Source: Lindgomyces ingoldianus (lineage: Eukaryota; Ascomycota; Dothideomycetes; Pleosporales; Lindgomycetaceae). Taken from it: 64,000 nucleotides of DNA. Both the position numbers and the translations under genes were made by a program. This document shows, piece by piece, positions 1-11,699 of this stretch; the first letter of the stretch is position 1; every line of letters begins with the position of its first letter. Location: positions 64,953-128,952 of the forward strand of contig NW_022985208.1 of NCBI RefSeq assembly GCF_010093535.1, in the 5' to 3' direction. The notes under the pieces were generated by a model. That model had not been told where the DNA came from and ran no database searches. It saw only the letters and a program-made list of their open reading frames with translations.

Positions 1-305
1 TGCATACTTGGGCTGGAATTGTGTTTATAGCGGCTGGCGTTCTCATGATTGTATTATTATTGTTTAGCATTTTTTTTCATTTACGGTATACGCATCCACT
101 AGCCAAGACTTCATATTGGGTTTTTTTAGACTGGCATATGGGGTCAGTAAAAGAGTCTGGTAGAGGAAATAGTATCATGGCTAGTCCTTACTCCACCTAG
201 GTTATCATATAATTTGACGCCCCCGAACGAACCAACCCACATACCGTCAGTTTTTACCATCATGACTCCACACATGTCCTGCCGACCAAGCTCATCCTCA
301 TGCTC

Positions 306-585
306 TTAGGTACTCACTCGCTTATCTTCATCTTCCTTCCCCGGCGGCCCCTCCTTGCTCATATAATTCTGCCCCTCGGCTTCCTCATACTCCTCAATCA
401 GGCCCTGAACCACCTCCCACGCCTCATCAAACTCGCCACAGCCGTCCTAAAACGGAGCTATAAGTTTATACGGTTCCAGAAAAGCGTTTGGCTTCCCCAG
501 AGTAATGTACTGCGCCACAATCCGCTTGAACAGCGTCGCAATACCAGTGTGGTTCGCGAGCATGAGACCTGAGACGCAGTGTGAG
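306..585 (-). pseudogene. Gamma-tubulin C-terminal fragment (pseudogene)
   Basis: Read on the minus strand from about 585, the frame gives SGLMLANHTGIATLFKRIV, then NAFLEPYK, then DGCGEFDEAWEVV and an acidic GLIEEYEEAE tail. This is the pattern of the last ~80 residues of gamma-tubulin, the microtubule-nucleating tubulin of spindle pole bodies. The frame is cut by an in-frame TAG at 447-449, just before the DG-EFDEA segment, and ends at a TAA at 306-308. The GTPase domain and the rest of the gene are not found upstream (586-900 is AT-rich). I infer a truncated, non-functional duplicate; the working gene should lie elsewhere. The plus-strand reading of the same bases is a shadow. Confidence 0.72.
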
Positions 586-639
586 AAGGCTATATAAAGT
601 GACATGCTCGTGAGGGAGGCTGACGGCTGAGTAAAAGCA

Positions 640-870
640 TAACCTACACGCTACTTTTTATTAGTAAAGACCTTAGCAACTTAAAAAAGGCCTACTAATA
701 GTTTTCTTTTATAGGCCTTCTAAAGCTATTAAAATTTATAGTTGTTTAACTTTACATATCTATTTTATAGAGAAGAACCTTTAAAGATAGTTTTATAGTT
801 CTTAAGAACCTTTTAAGTAGCATTTAAATAATTCTTATATGCTAGATAAAAGCGTTCAAAGGTCGAGCCA
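640..870. repeat. AT-rich island with small palindromes
   Basis: A stretch of very high A+T between the gamma-tubulin fragment and the P450 remnant. It contains an inverted pair AAGGCCTA/TAGGCCTT (about 686-719) and the 12-bp palindrome GTTCTTAAGAAC near 797-808. No coding frame is recognisable. This composition is what repeat-induced point mutation leaves of an old transposon, but no transposon protein can be read, so that origin is an inference. Confidence 0.45.
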
Positions 871-919
871 CAGAGTCAAAGACTGGGCACACAGACTCGT
901 CCATTCTAGGTCGCCTCTA

Positions 920-1625
920 GAACCACCATGATAGCCAACGATCCAATGGACTTAGTGGCCTTGAAATAGCATCTGAGATTGCAGATCATCTCCTGGCAGG
1001 AATAGACACGACACCAGACTCTCTCATGTTTCTCATCTGGTCACTTTCACAACCGCAGAATGCCAGATACCAGGATAAGCTCATACAGGAATTGAGAGAG
1101 CTACCTTCTGACTCGCTCAATGAGCATGGCCTACCAAGACTTGATGTATCCGATAAATGTTCCTATCTCGATGCTGTCATAAAGGAGACGCTTCGACTCT
1201 ACGCACCATTGCCAGCGACGGAGCCACGATCAGCACTTACCAACACAATCATTGATAGCTTTCAAATACCTGCCAATACTGTGGCCGGAATGCCTCCCTA
1301 CGTCCTTCATCGAAATCCTACAATATTTTAAGGGCCTTTGAAATTTGACCCAGATCGGTGGTTTGGCCCAGCCGATTCCGTAGCAGAAATGAAGAAATGG
1401 TGGTGGGCATTCTCCAGCGGAGGACGGATGTGCATCGGCATGCATCTTGCGATGGCGGAGATGACTACACTCGCTGTCTCACTCTATAGAACGTTTAGAA
1501 CTACCATTGAACTCAGTCAGAATGGGATTACACCGGGAATTTCTAGCAGGTTCGAAGCCTTCTTTGACGACACTTACCCTCGGATGGAAGAACATTCATG
1601 TTCCGTCATATCTATTCAGCATTAG
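920..1625 (+). pseudogene. Cytochrome P450 C-terminal half (pseudogene)
   Basis: The plus frame shows the second half of a microsomal P450 in order: the oxygen-binding I-helix (HLLAGIDTT, near 988), the K-helix ExxR motif as KETLR (near 1180-1196), the PPYVLHRNP segment, the PERF-like FDPDRW (near 1344), and the haem loop FSSGGRMCIG with the cysteine codon at 1431-1433. The carboxy end closes at a TAG at 1623-1625. An in-frame TAA at 1329-1331 falls between HRNP and FDPDRW, and the membrane anchor and first ~250 residues are missing. Known P450s need both halves, so this is a dead copy. The key motifs remain clean, so inactivation looks fairly recent. It is convergent with the transporter at 1798. 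Confidence 0.88.
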
Positions 1626-1797
1626 CAGTGAGAAGAATTATGAGATTCCACAGGCTGCAACCAGCGCCTCAACAACCTAGCGACAATGTGTTGTTACAGC
1701 AGGTTTTTCATTATCAGTCTATAAATAATAAATAATAAATAGTAAAATTTTAACCTAAACAGGAGGCCTCTGCAAGTTCGTCATCAACCGATAATAA

Positions 1798-3849
1798 CTA
1801 CTCACTCCTTACGTTGCGTACTTGACCGCTGCTTTTCTCATGCCTTCCCTCCATGTCTATCGGAGGCGACCTTTTCTTCACATTATACCATTTTAGGCCC
1901 CAGCTAGCCAAAAAGCCAACAACGGAGCCGCCCAGTGCCAGATAGAAGGTCTTGATCAAAGCATTATTAATAGCCAACTTGACACTCTTGGCAACACTGG
2001 GAGGAAGCTTCGTCAGAGTTGAAGCCGCTAGTCCTTGCTCAATACTGGATTTGGGAATCCCTGGAGCATATTTAGCTAACTCGGTTGGTAGAGCGTTGGA
2101 CAAAATAGTTTCACCAAGAGCAACGAATATCGCCCCTCCGAGAAACATAGCAAACACTAAGAAGGCAGAGCCAATATCCTCGAGTTCTTTAGGTAGGTCT
2201 GCTTGTGCAGCCGTGAACACCTATTTCTCCGATTTAGCAACCTGGCTACATGACTAAGAACGAATGACTCACATTCTGGATGACAAAGCCTCTTCCACAA
2301 CCCACTAGAATCTGGTAACCAATCCATTTCCCAGCATCAGTTGAAGGAGTGAATGTTAACATGAGGCCGGTTCCCAGAGCAGTGAACGCACTTCCTACAA
2401 TGGCCCAGGGGGTGTAGTAACCCAACCTAGAAACCAGCCACCCGGACATGATCGAAAAGATGATCTGGGATAGAGATTGCGGAAGCGTCATAACCCCGCT
2501 CATGGTCGGGCTAGCATCCTTTACAGACTGGAACCAAATGGGAAGATAGTACGTGATAAGCATGAGGCCGCCCATTTGGAAGTTATTGGTTGTGAAGCCG
2601 CAGGCCATGACCTGGCGCTTGAGCATATGAAGAGGAACCATTGCTTTCTCGCCGAAGTAATACTCCCAGATGAGAAAGGCGATGAAGGTGGCACCTGAGC
2701 CGCAGAAAAGACCGATGACTTTCGATGAACCCCATCGATATTTGTTTCCGCCCCACTGTCTTGGGGTTAGCTAACCTGAGCCGGAACGATGATAATTTAG
2801 CAATGTATTGCGGGATGTCGCTCACTTGCAACGCCACCAAGAGAAGGACTACAGATGGAGCAAATATCGCACAGCCAATGAGATCAAGGTCTCTGATCTT
2901 CTGCATAATTTCCAAGGAAGGACCGTCTTTCCGTCTTCGCGGAAAAGGGACGACGATAACAACTAGCATGGCAAGTCCACAGACAGGAACGCCGACAAAG
3001 AAGCCTAACCACTATCTTAGCTTTAGGGGCTAAGGAACCGGCAGAGTAGATGCTTACACCATCTCCAAGAAGCATGCTGAGTGAGTGCCCCCCCAACAAT
3101 TGGGCCCAAGACGACACCAACGCCAGACAGCGATTGGATAATTCCGACGAGTACTGCACATTGCAGTCTGGGTTAGAAACCTGGTTCACTTAGGAATTCT
3201 ATATTCTAACACTTACAAGATCTTTTATCCAGGGTGACAGAGGCGTTGATTATAGCCATTGCTCCTGTTATAATCCCCGATGAGCCCGCGCCTGCAATAG
3301 CTCTTCCTGCAATAAGCATATTGGACGATGTGGCTGCTCCACATATAACCGAACCGACTGTAAAGGCAGTCATGTACGCAAGGAAACCAACCTAGACTTA
3401 TTTCAGCCAACCAAGATCATTGAGATTGGCTCAAGGATGGGTCAGCGCACCTTTAAATCATACAGGGTGTATATCTTCCCCGCGAGGGGAATGAGAGCAC
3501 AACTGCGCGAAGCCGTTAGCAAGGTCGGTGATTGGATATGACTCCAGTTACTCACCTTGCCATTAAGTAGGCGCTACCATACCATCCAATATCTGCCGTT
3601 GAATGGAAATGAGAGGTAAGGACAGGAATTGCCTAGAAGTGACGACTCCTTGTTAGCTTACTAGGCCATCTGTCTAAATATATGCCGTAAAGGTTAGCGC
3701 ACCGTTGCAACGATTGATGCACTCAACGCCATCGCCAACACCGCGAATACCAGCGCGCCCATGACTACATTGAGACGCCAGCTTTGGAGCTGTCCTTCGC
3801 TCTGAACTGCCCCCTCTGCCTTCTTTATTGGTGCTGGATTTTGCTTCAT
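1798..3849 (-). CDS. MFS transporter, DHA2 (14-TMS drug:H+ antiporter) family
   Basis: Hand-built model of eight exons: 3703-3849, 3556-3632, 3451-3502, 3217-3391, 3058-3153, 2826-3004, 2273-2755, 1798-2220, giving 543 residues. All junctions keep frame. Diagnostic segments are DIGWYGSAYLM, the motif-A-like region, AGRAIAGAGSSGI, the antiporter motif C GVVLGPIVGG followed by ALTQHASWRWCF, and a long run of hydrophobic helices. A 7-G run near 3095 at first looks like a frameshift but is in frame. The family pumps small molecules such as toxins, mycotoxins or drugs out across the plasma membrane using the proton gradient. The start ATG at 3849 gives a short hydrophilic cytosolic head (MKQNPAPIKKAEG) as usual. 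The substrate is unknown; the neighbouring P450 is dead, so any former cluster is lost. Confidence 0.85.
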
Positions 3850-6529
3850 CAGCGCAAGTGCTGATAATTGAGAAAGCCGCTGGAGATGATGTATTGTTTT
3901 CGTGAGGGTATGTTTTCTGTTTGTGCAACAGAGAAACAGCTGGTTGCACTTATTTTAGCTGCAGCCGTCTAAGAAAACCGGACATCACGAGATTTCTTCT
4001 GCAATGGACACTGGGGCGGATGGTCGGAATCGGCTCTTAAGTTCTCCGTGACCATTGTGACATCCATCCTTGTGCGAAGAGAATACTTCGATGGGTTAGT
4101 CAGAATCCTTCAACCAAACAAATGATGGTAAAGGGCTGGGGAATACGAGAATCAGGGAACATTCAAAATGGGTGATAATTTTTGCGTACTCCTTTTCACC
4201 GTGGCCTGAGGCTCTCGATTCGATAATATAGTGTATACCAACCCGGATTCACAGTGCCTGCACATACCTTCCAATATGTAAGGAGCTTTTACTACGCCCT
4301 AGCGGGAGGAGAGGAGACGCGAGTTTTCCTTGATGTGCGAAAATGCTGACGACGCTCTAAAGGCGCGGATTGAGACATTCCAGTGCAGCGGAGCGGTACT
4401 GCTCGATAGATCTCCGTACGTCAGCACATATTTGAAATTGAATCGAGTTTTGATCTTTACCGAGCGTCGCATTTTCGTCCGGGTGAGCTGGTGGCGATTG
4501 CGGAGATCAGGAGATGTAACACGACAATATCATCCCAGGTATAGGAAAGCTATGCTGACCATGATAGCTGAGCTAATAACATCCACACCAAGGAATGGAC
4601 TGTGCAGAGAACTAGGTCTCTATTCTCGTGAGTGGTGAAATGTTTGGAGGGTCGTAGCTCGCCTTCGAGTTGAAGAGCAATCGTGGATCTAGTCCCGATT
4701 TGGTTGGCTCTTCTACATCAATCTCACGTGTACATTCTAGAAAGGACTTTGCTAGAGACTTTGTTTACCTATGTCTGATAATGTCTAAAGGATTCCCTCT
4801 ATTGATCAAAGTCTTCTATAATCATAATGCGGCGAAGGGCTTCATTTGTAAATTGGTTACCTAGATCAGGCCTTCACCATGACCATATATGGAATAGTGT
4901 GATCTCACACGATCTCATGCATAAATAGAAACGATCATCGAAGAATTTTTTTCCCCGGATATACAAGTAAATGTAATGGCAACCCCATGAATTGACTCGT
5001 CAAATATTGAAAGCGCCGCTAGTGTGCACAATGGGCGTTACCTCACCCTACGCTGTCACAGAATATATCCTTGTACTAACCACAAACTAGCAGAATCCCA
5101 AGTCTTCTAGGCTAGTAGTCAGTACGCTGGGGTGATCGGGCGAAAGTGTTTGATCCCAAGCTCGAGCCTCTGCTTTGCTCTATATTACCGCTGGACAAAA
5201 GGACGGGGGGCTGCAGAAGGCGTAACTAGCAGGAGCAGAAGCTGTCACACCGAGTCGACCACACCAGCCAATAAGGATTTATGGGAGTGTTAGCTGATAT
5301 AGCTGCCAGCGTAGCTGTGGATCCCAGGTTGCCATGGGCAGGGCCTGATGCGTCTGGAAGAAGATAGGAGACATCGTGAAGGCTTTCATCAGCTACACAA
5401 CCTGGAGCAAGGCGCTATGAGCATCTGCTCGTTCATTACAGCTCCATTAAGAAACGCGCAATTGAAACGCTTTCATTTCCCTCTAGTGGATTCACAAAGC
5501 GGTTCCAGATCACGGCAAGTAGTTTCTGACGTAAGGTCCGGGAACGGGAATTAAAAGAGGACTCATGATTGTGAAGTGAACAGTTTGCATTTGTAGATTT
5601 TGTAGATTAGTAAGCTTAGTATTTCTAGTCTAAATGAATGTAGAATAGCTTTGATTCCACGGTGGAGATTTAGAACCTCGTATGTCATGTTTGGAGGAGC
5701 GGCCGCGAGTGTAATTATTGAGTACATTCATGCTCCCGTTCGGACCTTTGATCATGAGGACTGGTACAAAGTGTGCATGTGCTGAATGAGGCGCAAATTC
5801 GCCGCAGCGAATTGAACCTTGGAATGGATATCACTAAAATAATTTGTACTAACGAGAAGTATTTCGAATAATTGCCGACCTATCGTGGAGGCAGATCTTG
5901 AGCTACTTTCGTTTATCTTAATGTCTGCGAAGGATGTGGTATTCGACAGATCGAGTTTAGACTCGAGGATGGGATGCTAGCGATGCACTGAATGGGCCGT
6001 CAATATGGCGAGAGAACGAGCATCGAAACAGCCATATCTTGCAAAGGGCTAGGCGGAGCATCCAACTCTGAACCATCTAGCTGAAACAGCGTGACTAGCC
6101 GCCGTCAGCTATCTTAAAACCGGACCGCAAAATTCCGGGGTGGGGCTTTGTCTTGATTCGGTAAGTTTGAACTTGTGGTAGCGTTGTGCATCTCCTATTT
6201 CCGTTGCGGAATGTGTGTTGCGTGCATTGGTAGCAGCCTTGCGAACTGCAGATCAGACTAGATTGGGGTTTGGATGCGAACCACCCAGCGGCTATCACCC
6301 CCGCAGCACCATCTTTCCCTGACCCCGAGCTTTTGTGATGCCCCAGCTTTACCGAGCAGTGGGAGCATGGGGCCGGCGCCATGGCACAGCCCGGTAACCC
6401 ACCCTCATGGTCCGCGACCGGTGAAGAATGTCTTGGCGCAATGCCCGTTGCACATAGCCCCAAGCATTTACGCATGTTACGTATTGAAGTCGTTCAATCC
6501 GTCATACACTTGTGACAGATGTGGCCTAT
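3850..6529. other. Gene-free stretch
   Basis: About 2.7 kb. Short open frames near 4330-4864 and 5348-5554 show no domain, no splice-consistent extension and no family resemblance. No repeat, tRNA or transposon end was recognised. Confidence 0.5.
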
Positions 6530-7778
6530 TCAAGTCGAAGTATTTGTGCGGTTTCGTTTGCGCTCTTTCTTCACGATTTTGCCCAATTCGATTTTCTGAA
6601 AATCAATGGTATCCTTGATCTCTCTGAATCGACGGAGATTTTCCTTTGCGATTGCAGTTTGGTCGACGTTGTGGTCGATGAGAAACTCGACAAAATGCTC
6701 ATGGTTATATTTTACGGCGAAATCGAGGACGGAGCGTGGCTGGCTGTCGATGGCGTTGATGTTTGCGGTAAAGGCGACGAGGATTTCCGCGAGTTTGACA
6801 TCCCCTTGTTGAGCTACTAGATGAAGAGGAGTCCTCCTCGACCCATCTGGAGAATTGGCAAGCGTAGTGCTGTCTGGATGTTCCTGCAACACTTTTCTAA
6901 TGGCTTTAATCCGAGCCTCATTGCCTTTGCATGCCTTTATTTGGTAGTGGAAGTCGACCCACTCGCTGTTCTGTGGAACAAGTTCGATGCGTGCAGAGAC
7001 ACTACTGCTTCGTTCGGAGTGTGGCTGACGGGCCCGGAAAGAAGTTGAAGAGATGGAGTTCCTAGAGCCTCCTGTTGCTGATGAACTTCTTCGACTTGAG
7101 ACGCTTGCATCGTATACTGTTTCCACTTCAGACCAAGCGCGGCTTAATGGGCTAACTGCATCGCTCTCTTCGATTTCGTGTGATTCTGTTGATGTGGTGG
7201 TAATTTGCGCAAGTCGCTTTATATTGTCAGCCTGACAAATCGTTGATATTGATGAACACTCACAAAGGGAGGAGCTTCAGAAGCTCGCCGATGGATTGCC
7301 GATGTTATGAGTCTGTAGTCGGATGAGTATGGCAATTGGTCATGGCTTGGGACACCCACAGATTCCACGAGCTGATGCCTCGGTGAAGATTGTTCATTAG
7401 ACGGTCAATGTCCTGAATCGCATCCTCTATATCTTTCCTCGACCGGTCGGTCCTCACCAATAGGACCACTTTTTGGAAAAGTGTCCTCTTCTCTCGGAAA
7501 GCGAGACCCTCCACCATTGCTTGGACTTCAGTTAAACGATTGTGACATCTCACGACCGAATCTTTCACAAAGCGCGATGGGTCGTCGTCACCAGACGTTG
7601 CTTGTCTACATGTAGACTCGACGACCCTGAGAAGGCGCTTAAGATCCAGGAGCGTTGTGAGGAGCGATTCAATCAAAGTGTCAACAGTCCTGGCCGCTTG
7701 GATAAATCTCACAGTCCTTCGGATGATGGTTAGGGATACAGCCGTCAACGTTACGATACTGGATACCGGCTCCGCCAT
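6530..7778 (-). CDS. Fungal STAND-type N-terminal domain fused to ankyrin repeats
   Basis: Three exons, 7360-7778, 7264-7312 and 6530-7231, with in-frame GT-AG junctions, give 389 residues. The first ~140 residues begin MAEPVSSIVTLTAVSLTII and form an amphipathic helical domain. This is the usual start of fungal NLR-like (STAND) receptors, which sense non-self or pathogens. A serine-rich linker follows (about residues 185-215). Then come about two ankyrin repeats near residues 290-350 (TPLHLVAQQGDVKLAEIL; SVLDFAVKYNHEHFVEFL). A basic tail (IVKKERKRNRTN) ends the protein. No NACHT or NB-ARC nucleotide-binding core is present between the two parts, so it cannot be a complete NLR. It may act as an adaptor or regulator; that role is inference. 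Confidence 0.75.
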
Positions 7779-9023
7779 GGTGGAGTACCTAAAATTGGTG
7801 CAGACCTACGTTTGAGGTTGGACGAGAGGTAGGCTCTATTGCGAGAGAGAAAGACCAAAGAGGGGCGTCCAAGGATGGGTAGAGAACGTTGCGGCGGAAT
7901 CTGGAAATTCTGCGTCGCCCTTGCATGAACGTTGGGTATAAGTAAGCAGACGCAAGAAACAATGCCGTGGCTGAGAGCTGCGCGTGAGATGTGGTCGTCA
8001 CAAGCAGCAAGTCTTTTCTCTGGCCCTCTTAGGAAGTGATAGTAGGCATCTCAGACAGTATTGAAGGCGAAATGAAGCTGCAAAATACTCCAAGCAGAGC
8101 CGAAATGGGCGCAGGAATGGTTCGTTTTACCATGCGTGCGTGGTGTCTGACGCCCAGGTCATGGAGGCGGTTCCAGCTCGAACAAATAATTCGGTGGTGA
8201 TGCTTAAAGGCGAGCGGGGCTCATCCATCCACGCCGAAAGTTGAGCAGGGCGACTGCGGCCGCGGCTGGATGTCACGTGCCAGCCATTTAGCCCACCTTG
8301 GAGAACTGGGAATGACAGCGGAAATGCACGAGCTCTGTCTAACAAGCTGTGACACGTCGAAATGGCTAAATCAAGCCCTCATGCAGGGTTATGATGCATG
8401 TGCAGGAGGGGAACGAGCGCCCAGCCTTCCAAATGTTGCTCAGAGTAGGAAGGGGATCCTGTGGCAGCACAGCCCTCCTCGGAATTTGGGGAATTGGGTG
8501 CAACGACGGTTCTGATGAGACGAATGAACCTCTTTCTAGATGTTTGTTATGACTTTCAAATAATGAATTGACAAAACAGACAGAGAACAGTCCTAGCAAG
8601 AAAAATAAAAACCTGGCCGGCAGGAAGTGATGCAATCATCGACTGACGTTCTTTTTCAGACTCAGACGCTTGAAGCCTGATTGGCTACGAAATGTGTCTT
8701 CACACGAAAAGCGAGGCAACCAATCGCATCGAAGTGCTTTGCACACGAATTGACCAAGCCACCGCCACACGAAGTGCACCTTGTAAAGGCGGGCATGGTT
8801 CGGCGGCAGTTTTTCCCTCAGCAGCTGTTTAGTTGATTACTTTGTGGCACTATAGCTATGCGAACGGCAGAGGCACGTCGTCTGAAGGGAGCCTCCCGTC
8901 AGCCTTGTGAGGGATGGCAGAAGGGAGAGTATATGAGCCCACTCGGATCCATATTATTCGGTGTGCTCGTTCCGAAGAGATAAGATCATAGTGGCATTTT
9001 CTCAAACTCATATTTGTTCAATA
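7779..9023. other. Intergenic, divergent promoters
   Basis: About 1.2 kb between the STAND-ankyrin gene (-) and the sugar transporter (+). Short frames at 8127-8635 have no recognisable domain. It must hold both promoters; a TATA-like GTATATGAG lies at about 8928-8936, some 90 bp before the transporter ATG. Confidence 0.45.
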
Positions 9024-11699
9024 ATGGCAAGCCTGTCCACTTCCCACAGGGCATCGAGAGAAACTGAGGTAGGCTGGCTATCCAGCTTCGTAGACAATTC
9101 TGATATTCACAGGCGGACCAGGACCAGCAAACACCTCCAGCCCTCCAACCGGTAGGTCGAAGGCTCGTAAACTTTGTTCAAAGCCCGCAATTGCTAACTC
9201 CTAGCACAGGCACCTCCTGGGACATTAGGAGATCGAAGGCTCCCCGTGGGTTCCAGTCGATCCGCTACTGCTCAACAAACGTAAGTTGCCATTGTCCGCC
9301 TTGGGAGAGTATCTTGACTCATAAAATAGCATCGACAACCCTCTCCTCACATTCGACGATACCGTCACTCGACAGGACACGAGAAGAACAGAGTTAGAAG
9401 AATATGTCCTGGACTTTACTAAGCACAGCCACCTTGAAGACAGGTTCGAACTGTTGTTGTTTGGTGCTCGTCTCGCCCGAGACAAGCATGAGGCAATGAT
9501 CCGGTACGACGGAGAACTAACGGCTCCGGAGAGAGTTCTCCTCACCAATGAAGCGGAAAAGAACACAGGGTTCTGGAAACAGTCGAAATTTTTCCGTGCA
9601 ACTATCATTACTGCCAGTCTTGGAGGATGTATACAAGGATGGACACAAAGTATTAATAATGGATCTAACTATGGTATGCCAGAGGAGTTCGGGTTGTGCA
9701 TAATATCGCGGCCGAATCAACCGTGCAACGGAAACACACGCGACCTCTGGACCCTCGGTATGCTGAATGCCATTCCCCTGTTTTCAGCCGGTATATTTGG
9801 TACTACGCTTGCGGATCCCCTTCAAGAGAACTATTTGGGAAGGCGTGGAAGTATTTTGGTATCTGCTCTTATAACCATTGCATCTACGATTGGTGCTTCG
9901 GCTACCCAGTCTGTGGGACAGCTAGCTGCCTGCCGAGCCCTAAACGGGATTGCCCTTGGTGCAAAAGGGTCAATTGTTCCAATTTACTCTGCAGAAATAT
10001 CGCCAGAACATATACGCGGCAAAATACTGGCAAATTGGCAGCTTGCAGATGCTCTCGGTGAGTAGTCTTCCAGAAATTCATAGAACGGGCTGCTGATGCA
10101 CGCAGGGATGTTCCTTGGTTTCACGGTGAACCTGATAATTGTTAGCTATGTCTTTGACACTACAAGAAGTTGGAGAATCCTCACCAACACGGTTCTAATT
10201 CCCACCATTCCACTGCTAATCCTGATTTACTTGATGCCAGGTACGTGTTCCTTTCTCAAAATCGACACACCTAACACCCATGCTAGAATCCCCACGATAT
10301 CTAATGAAGCATGGGAAGTACCGGAAGGCTCTTGAATCTTTTTGCATGATCCAGACAACACCCCTCTTAGCTAGCCGAGATTTCATGTACGCTCATGCTC
10401 AATTGGATTTTGAAAGTCGTTTGATGAGAGGCAAAGCGGATGAGCACGGGAATCTCGCAGAGAGGATTGCACGGAGTGAGATTCATCTCCCGAACGAAGA
10501 AGATAACAATGCAGACCGGGTATTCCAGATATGTGCTTCGCCGCCTCAATTAAATCACCGAGGCAATGAAGACCGCCTGCAGACAGGAAACATACTTGAG
10601 CCACGGGACAGTCACCAATCCCTACGGCTCCAGCCACCAGGTCGACAGGGAGATATCGAACTATCAAGCATAGGACAGCATAGCAGTGATACCTCCAGTA
10701 CTGATGGCGAAATTGGGTTTAGGAGGGTCGGGGGGAAAGACAATCCGTACTTCTACCATATCGGCGTGACTGGCTATTTCATGCGGCTTCGGCAATTGTG
10801 GACCAACTTGAGGTGTCGAAGGGCCCTTCTCGCGGCTTCGATAGCAATGATTGGCCAGCAAATGACTGGCGTTAATTCAATTGGTACGCGTTCGAAATTC
10901 ATGACGCCGTATATAAATCGCTAACTTGTCCATAGCTTTTTTAGGGACTACTGTTTGGCAAAATTCGCTGAAGACAACCACCGATCCGAAGACCATTGCG
11001 GGAATAGGTCTTTTCTTCGGTGCTGCGAACTACTTGTACGTTCCTTGTCACTTTGAGTGATTCAATCGGGAGATTGTTGACGTCCACAGGGGTGGCCTTC
11101 CGGCGTATTGGCTTTCGGACAAGTACGGTCGCTCAATCCTCCAGGCCGCAGGCCACCCAAACATGGCATGGTCAATGCTAGTATTCGCCTTCTTGTTCAA
11201 GCTCCCCGAGAGCTCACATGCGCGAGTACCATTGGTCAGCATTTTTGCTGTAGTCTTCACACTCTTTTATGCACCAACAGCCGGGACTAGTCCTTTCTCT
11301 ATATCCGCGGAAGTTTTCCCCTTAGTATCGAGGGAGGTAGGTATGGCTGTCTCCGTAGCAGTCAATCTGCTTGGAGCAGGTATCCTTGTGCTTCTGTTTC
11401 CAATGCTGATGCAGAAGATCGGAATAACGGGAAGTTTATCCATTTTCGCTGGCCTAAATCTCGTAGCATTTGTCCTCGTTTATCTATTTGTCCCAGAAAC
11501 CCGAAGACGGACTCTGGAAGAGCTTCAGTATACATTTGACTTATCCACGAGGTGGCATGTTGAATATCGGGCTGGTTATGTGCGGCGTCACTTTGTGAAG
11601 AACTTCAGGAAATACGTGACTCGACAGGAGGTGCGACCGCCGATACCCTTTTATCGGTGGGCGAGGATCACTTATGGAGAGAGGATGCAAAATTCGTAA
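9024..11699 (+). CDS. MFS sugar/polyol transporter (SP family), long central loop
   Basis: Eight exons, 9024-9068, 9113-9151, 9210-9280, 9330-10057, 10106-10240, 10287-10883, 10936-11035 and 11090-11699, all frame-consistent, give 774 residues. Sugar-porter signatures are visible: GRRGSILVSALI after TM2-3, PESPRYLMKHGKYRKALES before the central loop, GQQMTGVNSIAFLGTT in TM7, LSDKYGR, and PETRRRTLEEL at the end of TM12. The family carries hexoses, pentoses or polyols across the plasma membrane with protons. Unusual points are a ~120-residue hydrophilic head spread over four small exons, and a central loop about 100 residues longer than the usual ~60 (10430-10760, acidic and Gln/Ser-rich). The total is ~240 residues longer than typical 530-residue members. 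Such extensions in fungi can mark sensors, but the substrate cannot be told from sequence. Confidence 0.85.

Noticed and set aside
300..572. Plus-strand 90-residue leucine-rich frame
   Set aside because: It is the shadow of the gamma-tubulin fragment on the other strand.
3080..3110. Apparent frameshift in the first MFS gene at a G-run
   Set aside because: The run has seven G (complement of C7 at 3088-3094). With that count the GG-ALTQHASWRW reading is in frame, so the gene is intact.
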